Positions 9,473 through 17,419 of a stretch of 64,000 nucleotides of DNA are shown piece by piece (the first letter of the stretch is position 1; each line of letters begins with the position of its first letter). The position numbers and the translations under genes were made by a program. The stretch comes from a bacterium (GTDB lineage: Bacteria; Planctomycetota; JAFGQW01). The stretch lies in contig JAUHXU010000002.1 of assembly GCA_030426805.1 (NCBI GenBank), positions 186,001-250,000 on the forward strand. The letters are read 5' to 3'. The notes under the pieces are model-generated. The model saw nothing but the letters and a program-made list of their open reading frames with translations, had not been told where the DNA came from and did no database searches.

Positions 9473-12400
9473 TTGAGCGAAATTGTCGTAAGCGAGAGCG
9501 GCCGTTGGCGGGTGTCGATCACCTTTGGAGGTGGACTCTCTGCTGACGCGACGCTCGACCGGGAGGCACTCACTACAGCGGAGGAGGAGGCTCTGCTAGC
9601 TTGGTACTTCGACGACCACGTGTCCGCTCCATTTCTTAACGAAACCGACGCGGGTCGAGCCGAGGTCGTGTTGAGGGATTACGGCCAGCGGTTGTTTGGC
9701 CAGCTGTTCGCACAGCCGGCCGCGCTGCGAGCGTTCGATGAATACATGCAGCGTCACGTGGATGATGGCGCCGTGATCGTGCGTGCGAACGCGCCCATTC
9801 ACGCCATCAGATGGGAAGCGCTACGAGACCCGAGGCACCCGGCTCCGCTAGCTGCAAGGGTGATGGTTGTGCGGCAGAATATCCGCGCACGCGCGCGAGA
9901 GCCCGCACTGCTCAACGCTGCCGCCTTGCGTGTCCTCCTCGTGACGTCCCGCCCTTTTGGTGCACGTGACGTAGCCTATCGTACGATCTCCGAACCGTTG
10001 GTCCGTAGCGTGCTCAGCGGCGACTACCGATGGAGTGTCGACCTGATCCGACCGGGCACGCTCGAGGCCCTGGAGGATCATCTGCGGGCTACAAAGCGAA
10101 AGCACGGTCCAGGCTACTATTCGGTCCTCCACTTTGACGGGCACGGGACGACTATGAGCCAGGCCGAGCTTCGCGAGAAGCTAAGCGTGGCTGAGGCGAG
10201 CACGCCCGTGGACATCGCTTCGGAATCGCTGCCGGTCCAAAAGGGGTACTTGATGTTCGAGTCGCAGGACTCTGTAGTGCCCTGTTGTGTTCCGGCAGAC
10301 TACCTAGCGGACACGCTTGGCCAGCATGGCATCCCATGCGCGATCCTCACAGCCTGTAAATCGAGCCGAGGCATTGAATCACAGGTCGAGAGCGTGGCAG
10401 CGACTCTTGTCGCCAGGGGCGTGACGGCGTGCGTTGGGATGAGGAACAACGTCACCGTGACCGCTGCCAGGGTTTTCTCCGAGGCGGTCTACACCGCCTT
10501 GGCAGATGGGCTCTCGTTCCGAGTCGCCCTTCGCGGCGGGAGGGCGGCTCTGCTGCAGGACAGGAGGCGACGCGGTGGCTACGGTGAGATTGTGGCTCTG
10601 GATGACTGGGTTGTTCCTGAAGCTTACGACTGCGGTGACGTGCGTCTGCTGGAGGAGCAGCGAGCGAGCCTGCCGCCGCGACCACGTCCCCTCGCACAGG
10701 AACCGGACCTCTACGGGAGAGATGCCGATGTTCTGCGGATCGAACGAGCGGTTCTCTCAAGGGGCCAGTTTGTCTTGATCTCCGGTATGAGGGGCATGGG
10801 CAAGACCACGCTCGCGCGGCACCTTGCGTGGTGGTGGGAGGTGACGAACTTCGTCGACCGGTGTGTCTTGTTTGAGTTTGGGGATCGACGTTGGGATGCG
10901 GATCAAATTAGCGACTGCCTGGCGCACTCGATCCTGCCGAACGATCGGAGCAACATCTATGACGAAGCACATGAAGCAGGGCGTCGATCGATACTCTCTG
11001 AGGCGCTACGCGACACTCGACTTGCAGTGATCTTCGACTCGGTCGACCAACACGAGATCGACAACGACGAGCGAGAGCCGACGCCCGAGGTCCGCCACGC
11101 GATGCAAACGTTGATCTCTGACCTGCTTGCCGCCAGCGCGATCGCTGTCGTAACCTCTACCGGAGATTCGAATTGGCTGGTGGGGACCCCGCCGAGAGAC
11201 ATGTGTCTCGAGCTGTTGGGCTTGGACAGCGAAGGGCAGATGAGGCTCGCCGCGAAATGCCTGTCAACCGTCGGCAAGCGCGATCTGCTTACTCGACGCG
11301 ATCCGCACCTTCTTCGCCTACTTGAGCTGCTTGGCGGGTGTCCGCTGGCCATCGAAATGTCGATGTGCGAGTTGGCCGCGACTCCGCCGGAGAAGGTATT
11401 GCAGGACCTGGAGGCTCAAGGGATTCGCTTTGGAGACCATGCCCGTGGGGGGGCACTCGAGAAGTGTATTCGGCGTGGTGTTGAGCGGTTAGACAGCGGC
11501 GTGCGGGATGCGCTCCGACCACTTGCCATGTTCCGAGGGTTTGTGACAAGAGAGTTGTTTTTGGAGTTCTCGCGGAGAGTGTGCGGCTTGGACGATTCTG
11601 CTGACGCGCCCGCCCGCGCCTGGGCAGTCGCACGGAAGTGGGGGCTGCTTTCAGAGCGAGGGCTTCCACCGGGCATCGCCCGTGTGCACGCTGCGCTGCC
11701 GTCATCGGTGGGGGCTGCGGAGCCTCTTCGCGGTTCGCCGCCAACTGGCGCAGCCCGCAAGTTTGTGAATATGTATCGAACTCTATCCTTGGCGTTGTTG
11801 GTCCCGCTGGAGTCGGGCGAGGGGAAGCGAGGCGTTCGAGCCTTCGTGAAGCATGAGCTCGAGAACCTGCGCGCGGCCGCTCGCATTTCCGCACGCGACA
11901 ACAAGCCGGCAGGGATGATTGTCGGCGTGGTTGCTAGTGAGTTGATTGACCGGCGCCGGTGGCGGATGGCCAAAGAGACTGCGGTGGCAGGCGTCGTTGA
12001 GCTGCCGAATGATCGAGAAGATCACCTGAGCAACTTTGGCCTCTTCGACCTGGCAGCGAGTGCGTGCGCAGCGCTTCGAGATCACAAGCAGGCGCTAAGC
12101 TACTACGCGCGGGCGGAGGAGGCACTCCGTGACGCGAACCTACCGGGCGAGAGGGAGCGGGAGCTGCTCAAGGTGCTTCGCCACAATCGGGCGGCGCTTG
12201 AGCGAAGGTGTGGTTCCTATAAGGACGCAGAGTCGCTCCTGCGAGAGAACCTTGAAGACGACCCATCGGCTGAATTGCGCGCGAAGGCCCTCCTCGAGCT
12301 GTCCATCGTCGCGCAGCACCGCAGGGACCCGAACGAAGCCCGAAGACTCCTGAGGGATGCGATTGCAATTGCGCGGCACCACGGAATGAAGACGAGCTTG

Positions 12401-13147
12401 GGCAGCATGCTCCATCAGGACGCAACGATCATGTTTGAGCTCGGTGAAGCGTCAGCCGAGAGCCGATTTCGGGAGGCGATACGACACAACGCCTCGATGG
12501 GACTCGACGAGGATTCCGCGCCGTCATGGTACTATCTTGGCCTGATCGCCGAGACGGCTGGCGACTTCGTGGCGGCTGAGAAGCGCTTCCTGAGGAGCCT
12601 GAGTCTATTCCGAGGATGCGGAGCGAAGGTTGATGAGGCTCGCATTTACGGAGCCCTAGGCGGGGTATGCAAGGCCTCTCAACGGTGGGCGCAGGGTAGC
12701 AGTTATTACACGAAAGCAATCGGCCTTTGTGGCGAGGCCGAGGTGCCTGTGTTCGCCAGCCACTACTTCTCACAAGCCTATTGCGAGAGCCGCCTGGGAA
12801 ACCGAAGGAAGGCTGGGCAGCAGCGGCGTGCGGGGTTTCGTGCGTCGCGTGACGCAGCTGATGACCTGAGGCGAGCGGAGGGGCACCTGTCCGCTGTGGA
12901 TGCCGCTGCTGACAGGAACATGTGGCGTCTCGTGGGAAAGAGGATTATCCTGTGCATCTACTGTGCTTCGTTGGTAACGGAGGCGCTTGTCGAGGCGCGG
13001 TCCTTGAAGGCTGCCGCTAAGCAGCGCGCAGAGTGGATTGAAGCGCACCAGGCGATCGACGTCAGGTCTCTCGCGCAACGAGTACTCGGGTTATCACAGC
13101 GGGACGCTGAGACATTGCTATCGCCCGAGGATCGTCCGCATTCGTAG
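9473..13147 (+). CDS. CHAT protease - STAND NTPase - TPR receptor
   Basis: 1224 residues from a TTG with GGAGG about 9 bases upstream. The N-terminal third is a CHAT caspase-like protease: the catalytic His is in LHFDGHG (residues 219-225, H224) and the catalytic Cys in ILTACKSS (C295). Next is a STAND/NB-ARC-like NTPase with P-loop GMRGMGKT (from residue 438), a Walker B-like AVIFDSVDQ, and an LGGCPLAIEM segment typical of the GxP motif. From about residue 850 to 1190 the chain is TPR-like helical repeats, the usual ligand sensor. The layout is that of a bacterial NLR-type immune receptor: ligand sensed by TPRs, oligomerisation by the NTPase, then protein cleavage. Two small genes, the second a PIN nuclease, follow at once. 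Confidence 0.85.
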   Translation: MSEIVVSESGRWRVSITFGGGLSADATLDREALTTAEEEALLAWYFDDHVSAPFLNETDAGRAEVVLRDYGQRLFGQLFAQPAALRAFDEYMQRHVDDGAVIVRANAPIHAIRWEALRDPRHPAPLAARVMVVRQNIRARAREPALLNAAALRVLLVTSRPFGARDVAYRTISEPLVRSVLSGDYRWSVDLIRPGTLEALEDHLRATKRKHGPGYYSVLHFDGHGTTMSQAELREKLSVAEASTPVDIASESLPVQKGYLMFESQDSVVPCCVPADYLADTLGQHGIPCAILTACKSSRGIESQVESVAATLVARGVTACVGMRNNVTVTAARVFSEAVYTALADGLSFRVALRGGRAALLQDRRRRGGYGEIVALDDWVVPEAYDCGDVRLLEEQRASLPPRPRPLAQEPDLYGRDADVLRIERAVLSRGQFVLISGMRGMGKTTLARHLAWWWEVTNFVDRCVLFEFGDRRWDADQISDCLAHSILPNDRSNIYDEAHEAGRRSILSEALRDTRLAVIFDSVDQHEIDNDEREPTPEVRHAMQTLISDLLAASAIAVVTSTGDSNWLVGTPPRDMCLELLGLDSEGQMRLAAKCLSTVGKRDLLTRRDPHLLRLLELLGGCPLAIEMSMCELAATPPEKVLQDLEAQGIRFGDHARGGALEKCIRRGVERLDSGVRDALRPLAMFRGFVTRELFLEFSRRVCGLDDSADAPARAWAVARKWGLLSERGLPPGIARVHAALPSSVGAAEPLRGSPPTGAARKFVNMYRTLSLALLVPLESGEGKRGVRAFVKHELENLRAAARISARDNKPAGMIVGVVASELIDRRRWRMAKETAVAGVVELPNDREDHLSNFGLFDLAASACAALRDHKQALSYYARAEEALRDANLPGERERELLKVLRHNRAALERRCGSYKDAESLLRENLEDDPSAELRAKALLELSIVAQHRRDPNEARRLLRDAIAIARHHGMKTSLGSMLHQDATIMFELGEASAESRFREAIRHNASMGLDEDSAPSWYYLGLIAETAGDFVAAEKRFLRSLSLFRGCGAKVDEARIYGALGGVCKASQRWAQGSSYYTKAIGLCGEAEVPVFASHYFSQAYCESRLGNRRKAGQQRRAGFRASRDAADDLRRAEGHLSAVDAAADRNMWRLVGKRIILCIYCASLVTEALVEARSLKAAAKQRAEWIEAHQAIDVRSLAQRVLGLSQRDAETLLSPEDRPHS

Positions 13148-13157
13148 GTGAGTTGTC

Positions 13158-13412
13158 ATGGGACTGAAAGAGGCGGCGCGTGCCGCGATCTGCTACATCG
13201 AGGACAAGGTGGTCGGGGATGACGTTGGGCTCACTCTAGAGGAGATCGAGTGGAGCGATCGGGCACGGACCTGGCTGGTCACCGTAGGCGTGCGTCGTGG
13301 GGCGCCGGGAACTGGTACGGTCTTGGGGACCGGTGAGGACCGAGCTGGCACGGTATACAAGCTGGTGCGCGTTCGCGCGGATGGTCAGGTCGTGTCGGTC
13401 GAGAATCGATGA
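13158..13412 (+). CDS. Small hypothetical protein between CHAT receptor and PIN nuclease
   Basis: 84 residues, starting 10 bases after the receptor gene and overlapping the PIN gene start (ATGA at 13409). It has an N-terminal amphipathic helix followed by a beta-rich acidic/basic segment (WLVTVGV, then YKLVRVRADGQVVSVENR), reminiscent of the small PepSY- or GvpO-like folds. No catalytic residues are evident. By position it may be an antitoxin-like partner of the PIN protein or a substrate or regulator of the CHAT protease; both are inference. Confidence 0.65.
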   Translation: MGLKEAARAAICYIEDKVVGDDVGLTLEEIEWSDRARTWLVTVGVRRGAPGTGTVLGTGEDRAGTVYKLVRVRADGQVVSVENR

Positions 13413-13912
13413 GTGCCAGCGACCAGCATGCGCGATGCGCGACCCTTGTCGACGCGAACCTACTTGTCCTACTCGTGGTGGGGCGGACAGGTCGAGAGAT
13501 CATCGACCGTCACAAGAGGACCAAGAGTCGCTTCGTCCCTGAAGACTATGACACGCTCCTGCGCGTCGTGTCGGGAGACCAACTCGTTACGTTGCCTCAT
13601 GTGTTAACGGAGGCGAGCAACTTGTTGGGCCAGACCCGTGACCCAGACAAGACGGCCCTCCGCGACACGCTTGGGCGCATGATGGACGAGTTGGATGAGC
13701 GCTGGTTCGCCGGCGTCGAGGCCGTGCGGCTTCCCGAATTCAGGCGGTTGGGGATGACGGATGCAGCGATTATTCGAGCAGCAATCGTGGACCGAAGGGC
13801 GGCAGGAACGACACGGGTGCTGACGTGTGACCTTGACTTGCATCGGGCGTTGCTGGAGCGAGGCGGCTTGAGCCTGAACTTCAATCAATGGCGTCCGGAA
13901 GGGTGGGCGTGA
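13409..13912 (+). CDS. PIN-domain ribonuclease-like protein
   Basis: 167 residues coupled by ATGA overlap to the small gene before it. The acidic PIN pattern is intact: D15 in TLVDANLL, E68 in LTEASNLL, D118 in LGMTDAAII and D141 in VLTCDLDLH. PIN domains are Mg-dependent RNases, often toxins of VapBC-type pairs. Here the preceding 84-residue protein does not look like a typical VapB DNA-binding antitoxin. The three-gene order receptor - small protein - PIN suggests an effector released or activated by the CHAT receptor, which is inference. Confidence 0.75.
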   Translation: MSASDQHARCATLVDANLLVLLVVGRTGREIIDRHKRTKSRFVPEDYDTLLRVVSGDQLVTLPHVLTEASNLLGQTRDPDKTALRDTLGRMMDELDERWFAGVEAVRLPEFRRLGMTDAAIIRAAIVDRRAAGTTRVLTCDLDLHRALLERGGLSLNFNQWRPEGWA

Positions 13913-14265
13913 TTCTCGCCCAAGGTATGCGGCCGGGGCCAGAAACGTCGCTTGGGAACGACGGCGGTGAGTGGCACCGCGCGAGCCTTGTTTCGCCAGT
14001 CGGGGATCGTGAGCATCGCCACTCCAGCCCGGCCGTTTCCGTGAGACACGCATATGAGGCGCCTCCGGAGTCGGCTAACCATCTAAGCGTGTCGCTTCAC
14101 GCGCGCGGTTCTCGCGCGCCCTCAGCCCCGGGGAGCGGGCGTTCTCTCGACCCTCACGGGTGAGGTATGAACCCACGGACGATGGGTTCGGGAATCGGGT
14201 CTCGAAGAGAGGGCCGGTGCAACCGAGCCCTGGGTTCGGATCTACGGAGAAGGAGGTGAAACGAG
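13913..14265. promoter_or_regulatory. Intergenic region with two hairpins before a small gene
   Basis: About 350 bases without a supported gene. Near the middle is CCTCA-CGGG-TGAGG (about 14152-14165), and just after it a perfect 7-base stem, GAACCCA (14169-14175) and TGGGTTC (14183-14189), with a 7-base loop. A further GAGCCCTGGGTTC-type imperfect palindrome follows at about 14224-14236. A very strong ribosome-binding site, GGAGGTGAA, precedes the ATG at 14266. The stretch may end the PIN transcript and carry the leader of the next gene. Confidence 0.45.
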
Positions 14266-14451
14266 ATGAGATACGTGAAGATACAACTGGTTGGCCACGA
14301 GCCGATCACGGCGTTTGAGAACGAGTCCAAGGAGTCAGATCGACATCCAGACTTCAAGGGCGACGGCGTGGCGGTCTGGATCAACGAAGCGCGCGAGAAG
14401 AGTGACGCGACTGAACAGACGAAGCTGAAGAGCCGCGGAGACGGCTGGTAG
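14266..14451 (+). CDS. Small hypothetical protein with strong ribosome-binding site
   Basis: 61 residues, hydrophilic, with a beta-like start (MRYVKIQLVG), a GDGVAVWINEARE core and a charged tail ending in Gly-Trp. AAGGAGGTGAAACGAG lies immediately upstream of the ATG, one of the best ribosome-binding sites in the window, so efficient translation is likely. Stem-loops precede it. No family recognised. The convergent gene downstream is a membrane protein on the other strand. Confidence 0.6.
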   Translation: MRYVKIQLVGHEPITAFENESKESDRHPDFKGDGVAVWINEAREKSDATEQTKLKSRGDGW

Positions 14452-14495
14452 AGTTCGAGAGCCGGGTCGGCGTCGACGCTGCCCCGGGGGCTCAC

Positions 14496-15293
14496 TCATG
14501 ATGAGTTGCTTTGGGGAGACCGCTGAGTAGCCGCGGTGATCGCGTTTCGTCGGGCACCGTGGAATCTCACCTGACAGTAGCGCACGTCGACCGCGCACTG
14601 ATTCTTGAGGCTCTTGGCCAAGGCTTCGTCAAGTCGAGGGTTGTCCGTCGCGAGTGTCACGGTAGAACTACCCTCCGCCTCGAGGGTGTACTCCCGGAAC
14701 CCCTCACGTTCTTCGGCACGGACCACCATGCCAGCGAAGCTCCTTTGGCGCAGGCGACCTTCGCAGAAGATAGTTGTGATCGCTGCGACTACGTAGGCGC
14801 TCCACGTCACGACGTAGAGACCGCGTGGGATTTGGTCGTCGAGGAGGCTGTGGCGAAGCAGCTGCACGGCTGTTGAGGCGCCAGCCAGGAGCCACACTGA
14901 CACCGAGAAGTCGGAGAGCAGGATTGCCAGTCGGCTGACAGACCATCTGCAGGCGCCAAAGTAGCCTGTAGGTTTCGCAGGCTCACGTTTCGAAAAGAGG
15001 TCAGCGACGGCGGGTTGACGTTCGATCTTGGCTTCCCACGCCTCGTACCAGTACTTGCTCCCACGATTGCCAAGGGTCCAGCAGAGCGAACAAATCAGTC
15101 CAAAGGAGGCGATGACGAGTGCGATCTCGGGAGAGGGGCCAAGTGTCGCCAGGAAACCACCACCGGCAAGTGTCAGGAAGCCGGCAAAGAAGATCGACCG
15201 GCGCCAGAAGAGGTCGATCTCCAGCCGGCGTGCGTCGGCGGCAACCTCCGTGCGAAGCCGCCTATCCGCGTTAGGTCTTGTGAGCCGTACCAT
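14496..15293 (-). CDS. Four-helix membrane protein resembling RipA-type octameric membrane proteins
   Basis: 265 residues if started at the ATG at 15293; a longer TTG start at 15368 is possible. Four hydrophobic segments are visible (about residues 30-49, 56-75, 105-128 and 145-165), with NRGSKYWYEAWE just after the second. The pairing of an IDLFWRRS segment before helix 1 with NRGSKYW after helix 2 resembles proteins annotated as RipA-family octameric membrane proteins. The C-terminal 90 residues are soluble. The biochemical function of the family is not known to me. The gene faces away from the mini M41 peptidase gene. Confidence 0.6.
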   Translation of the reverse strand: MVRLTRPNADRRLRTEVAADARRLEIDLFWRRSIFFAGFLTLAGGGFLATLGPSPEIALVIASFGLICSLCWTLGNRGSKYWYEAWEAKIERQPAVADLFSKREPAKPTGYFGACRWSVSRLAILLSDFSVSVWLLAGASTAVQLLRHSLLDDQIPRGLYVVTWSAYVVAAITTIFCEGRLRQRSFAGMVVRAEEREGFREYTLEAEGSSTVTLATDNPRLDEALAKSLKNQCAVDVRYCQVRFHGARRNAITAATQRSPQSNSS

Positions 15294-15297
15294 GGTA

Positions 15298-15321
15298 GAT
15301 CGATCGACCGGTCGATTGACC
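15298..15321. promoter_or_regulatory. Near-perfect palindrome upstream of membrane protein start
   Basis: TCGATCGACC followed directly by GGTCGATTGA matches in 9 of 10 arm positions. It sits a few bases before the ATG at 15293 in the divergent intergenic region, a good location for a dimeric repressor. If translation instead starts at 15368 it would lie inside the coding region. Confidence 0.3.
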
Positions 15322-15487
15322 AGGCTTGAGACGCTGTAGCAGGCGTCGAGTTTGCGTGTGGTGACCAAGGGCCTGGCGCGTCCCCGTTTGGGGCGCGCAT
15401 GTGGGTGGGCACGAGGGAGCCGGGGAGGCAGCGTCTTGCTCTCGATGGCGTTGCACGCGCCGTCGCCGTCTGATTTGATGGCACTGA

Positions 15488-15787
15488 ATGGCTCGTCAAT
15501 CGAAGCAGGATCAACCCCGCATCGCGGCGGTTCACGAGGCGGGGCACGTGGTGATGCGACACCATCATGGGCTGGCGACCGCCGCGGTCGAGGTCTACCA
15601 GGACGGCACGGGCATGACCTGGGCGCCTACTGGCATCGTGTCTGATGTGCGTGCGCACGCAGACGTCTGTGTGTCGGGTGCGGTCGCCGAGGATCTGTTC
15701 TTGCAGCAAGCTGGCCCGTCGATCGATGAGATCGAGGGCGCCCTCCTGCCGCTCGAGCTAGGCGATGAGGTGGCGAATCTGTCCTGA
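15488..15787 (+). CDS. Stand-alone mini M41 (FtsH-type) zinc peptidase-like protein
   Basis: 99 residues with HEAGH at 16-20, the zinc motif of M41 peptidases. About 60 residues later SGAVAEDLFLQQ and PSIDEIEGALLP follow, which mirror the FtsH GGRAAEE and NDLxxA segments. D80 would be the third zinc ligand. The AAA ATPase and membrane parts of FtsH are absent, so this is a minimal peptidase-like fold. No good ribosome-binding site is seen before the ATG. It may act on a partner ATPase or be a degenerate domain. Divergent from the RipA-like gene. Confidence 0.55.
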   Translation: MARQSKQDQPRIAAVHEAGHVVMRHHHGLATAAVEVYQDGTGMTWAPTGIVSDVRAHADVCVSGAVAEDLFLQQAGPSIDEIEGALLPLELGDEVANLS

Positions 15788-15815
15788 AGTGCCGTGCTCG
15801 GTAAGGTTCGCGGCG

Positions 15816-17042
15816 TCACGGTAGCTTGTCTTCCTCGGACATCTCAAGCTGCATGGTTCGGATGTACCGGCGGAATCGGAGTTGGTCGCGAGCGAAGATC
15901 GAGTCCACAGCCCTCCACAACACGATCTTCCCGACCAACGACAGCAGCACGATTATCTGTATGACCTGGACCGGGAAGAAGCCACCTGATCGCGCAGCTG
16001 GTTTCGACTCGATGAGCGGCCACGCCAGTTGCAACACGCAGTATCCGTACAGAATGCCTATGAGGAGGCGAGGGATCTTGAGTTGCTTGGAGTCTATTCG
16101 TCCGACGAAGTAGCACATTGCGATACCTGCGAAGACCGCAGAGGGAAGCCGCGAAGCGTTCTGCCAAGCGGGATTGGCCTCTAGGAAGTCGCTCCAGAGG
16201 TATGTGATGAAGATCGTGAAGAGTGCGATCGCACTCGCGGCGAGAGCTGCGATCAAACGCATCCGCCTGAACGGTCGATCACGGGCGTCGCCTCGAGATT
16301 TCTCAACGCTGGGTGCGTCGAGTGTCGCGAAACACAGAACGAACGCGAACGACGTCACAATATTGGAGAGTTCGGCGACAACAAGTAGGAGAGTCCGGAC
16401 AGGTCCGTCCTGGATCTGAGCGGAAACGGCGAGGCACGAATACAGCGCGAGCCACGAGACCCATGCCATCATGTAGTACCTACCAAACTGGCCGATAACG
16501 TGAGATTCGGCGTCGGTGTTTCGAAGACGTGCGAATTTTCGGCATCTCGAGTGGACCTCGAACAGCACGACGATGATCAGGGACATCTGAAACAGGTACA
16601 CAAGAAAGAACTGGCTCGCTTGTCCGTCGTCACCGGGATCACTCTTCTTGAGCGCACTCCAATCCGCAGGGGTGATGATGTTGAGGGTCGTCAAGATCGT
16701 CAACACAGCCGCGATGACTCCGATCGTGTTTAGGACGGATCGAACGATCGAGGTTGTTGTGGTTCTCTGTGTTTCGAACTCAAGAGAAAGGAGATGTTCT
16801 TTGAACATCTCATGCTGACGCGGTGTCAGCTTCTTCGCGGCCTCGAGTTTCGACGCGATCGCATTGATGGCCCCTCCCTCGCGAGAGTAGCCCGTGTCAA
16901 GTGCGAGTTGGCCGATGTCTCGAACAGTCTTCTCGTCGACCCCTTCGAGCTTGTCGGCGACATCGAGCGTTCCAAGCAACGCGCAAACGAGATCCGAAAG
17001 GCGGCGTTTCTTGTCTCGATCTCTGTTCATGGCTGCATCCAT
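15816..17042 (-). CDS. Multi-pass membrane protein, unknown function
   Basis: 408 residues. The first 90 are soluble and helical (charged, with KLEAAKKLTPRQHEMFKEHLLSLE). Then about eight hydrophobic segments run from residue 97 to 385, followed by a short basic cytoplasmic tail. ATG at 17042 is used, but ATG at 17030 is equally possible. No family motif is recognised. Base composition is lower in GC than the flanking genes, in keeping with foreign origin. It may pair with the nearby membrane protein at 14496. Confidence 0.65.
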   Translation of the reverse strand: MDAAMNRDRDKKRRLSDLVCALLGTLDVADKLEGVDEKTVRDIGQLALDTGYSREGGAINAIASKLEAAKKLTPRQHEMFKEHLLSLEFETQRTTTTSIVRSVLNTIGVIAAVLTILTTLNIITPADWSALKKSDPGDDGQASQFFLVYLFQMSLIIVVLFEVHSRCRKFARLRNTDAESHVIGQFGRYYMMAWVSWLALYSCLAVSAQIQDGPVRTLLLVVAELSNIVTSFAFVLCFATLDAPSVEKSRGDARDRPFRRMRLIAALAASAIALFTIFITYLWSDFLEANPAWQNASRLPSAVFAGIAMCYFVGRIDSKQLKIPRLLIGILYGYCVLQLAWPLIESKPAARSGGFFPVQVIQIIVLLSLVGKIVLWRAVDSIFARDQLRFRRYIRTMQLEMSEEDKLP

Positions 17043-17211
17043 CGTGCGTTTCGGCGCCGTCCGCGATCAGCTGTCTCGTCCACGAATGGCGCATCGGTCT
17101 GGCCTATCGACCCGTGCAGGTAGAGTTACCCGCGAAGCTGGTCAGGCCGCGCATCATATCTTTGGCGTCGATGGAGGTCCACAGATAGCGCGCGTCTTGA
17201 GGGAGTCGGCG

Positions 17212-17325
17212 ATGACGCGAGACTGCCCGAAGTGCTGGTCGCGTTTGGGATCATCCTTCCGAAGCAACGGCGTAGGCGTGGGTTACGTGAACCGACTGGA
17301 CTGCCGAGGATGTGAGAATCGTTGA
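17212..17325 (+). CDS. Tiny zinc-ribbon protein
   Basis: 37 residues from an ATG with GGGAG 7 bases upstream. Two CxxC knuckles, CPKC near the N-terminus and CRGC near the C-terminus, are separated by about 24 residues, a classic zinc ribbon. It occupies the divergent gap between a membrane protein gene and the convergent hydrolase gene. Short open frames arise by chance in GC-rich DNA, but the paired CxxC motifs and the ribosome-binding site support it. The role is unknown. Confidence 0.45.
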   Translation: MTRDCPKCWSRLGSSFRSNGVGVGYVNRLDCRGCENR

Positions 17326-17419
17326 CTACTGACCGTTGGGCATCGTGCTATGCAAGCGGCAGCCAGATTCAGCGCCGGATCAAGGTGGCACGCGCCGTGG
17401 GCGTGCGGCTCACCAGGAG

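Noticed and set aside
13409..13912. Ordinary VapBC toxin-antitoxin pair
   Set aside because: The upstream small protein lacks a recognisable AbrB/MazE or ribbon-helix-helix fold, and both genes are coupled to the CHAT receptor gene.
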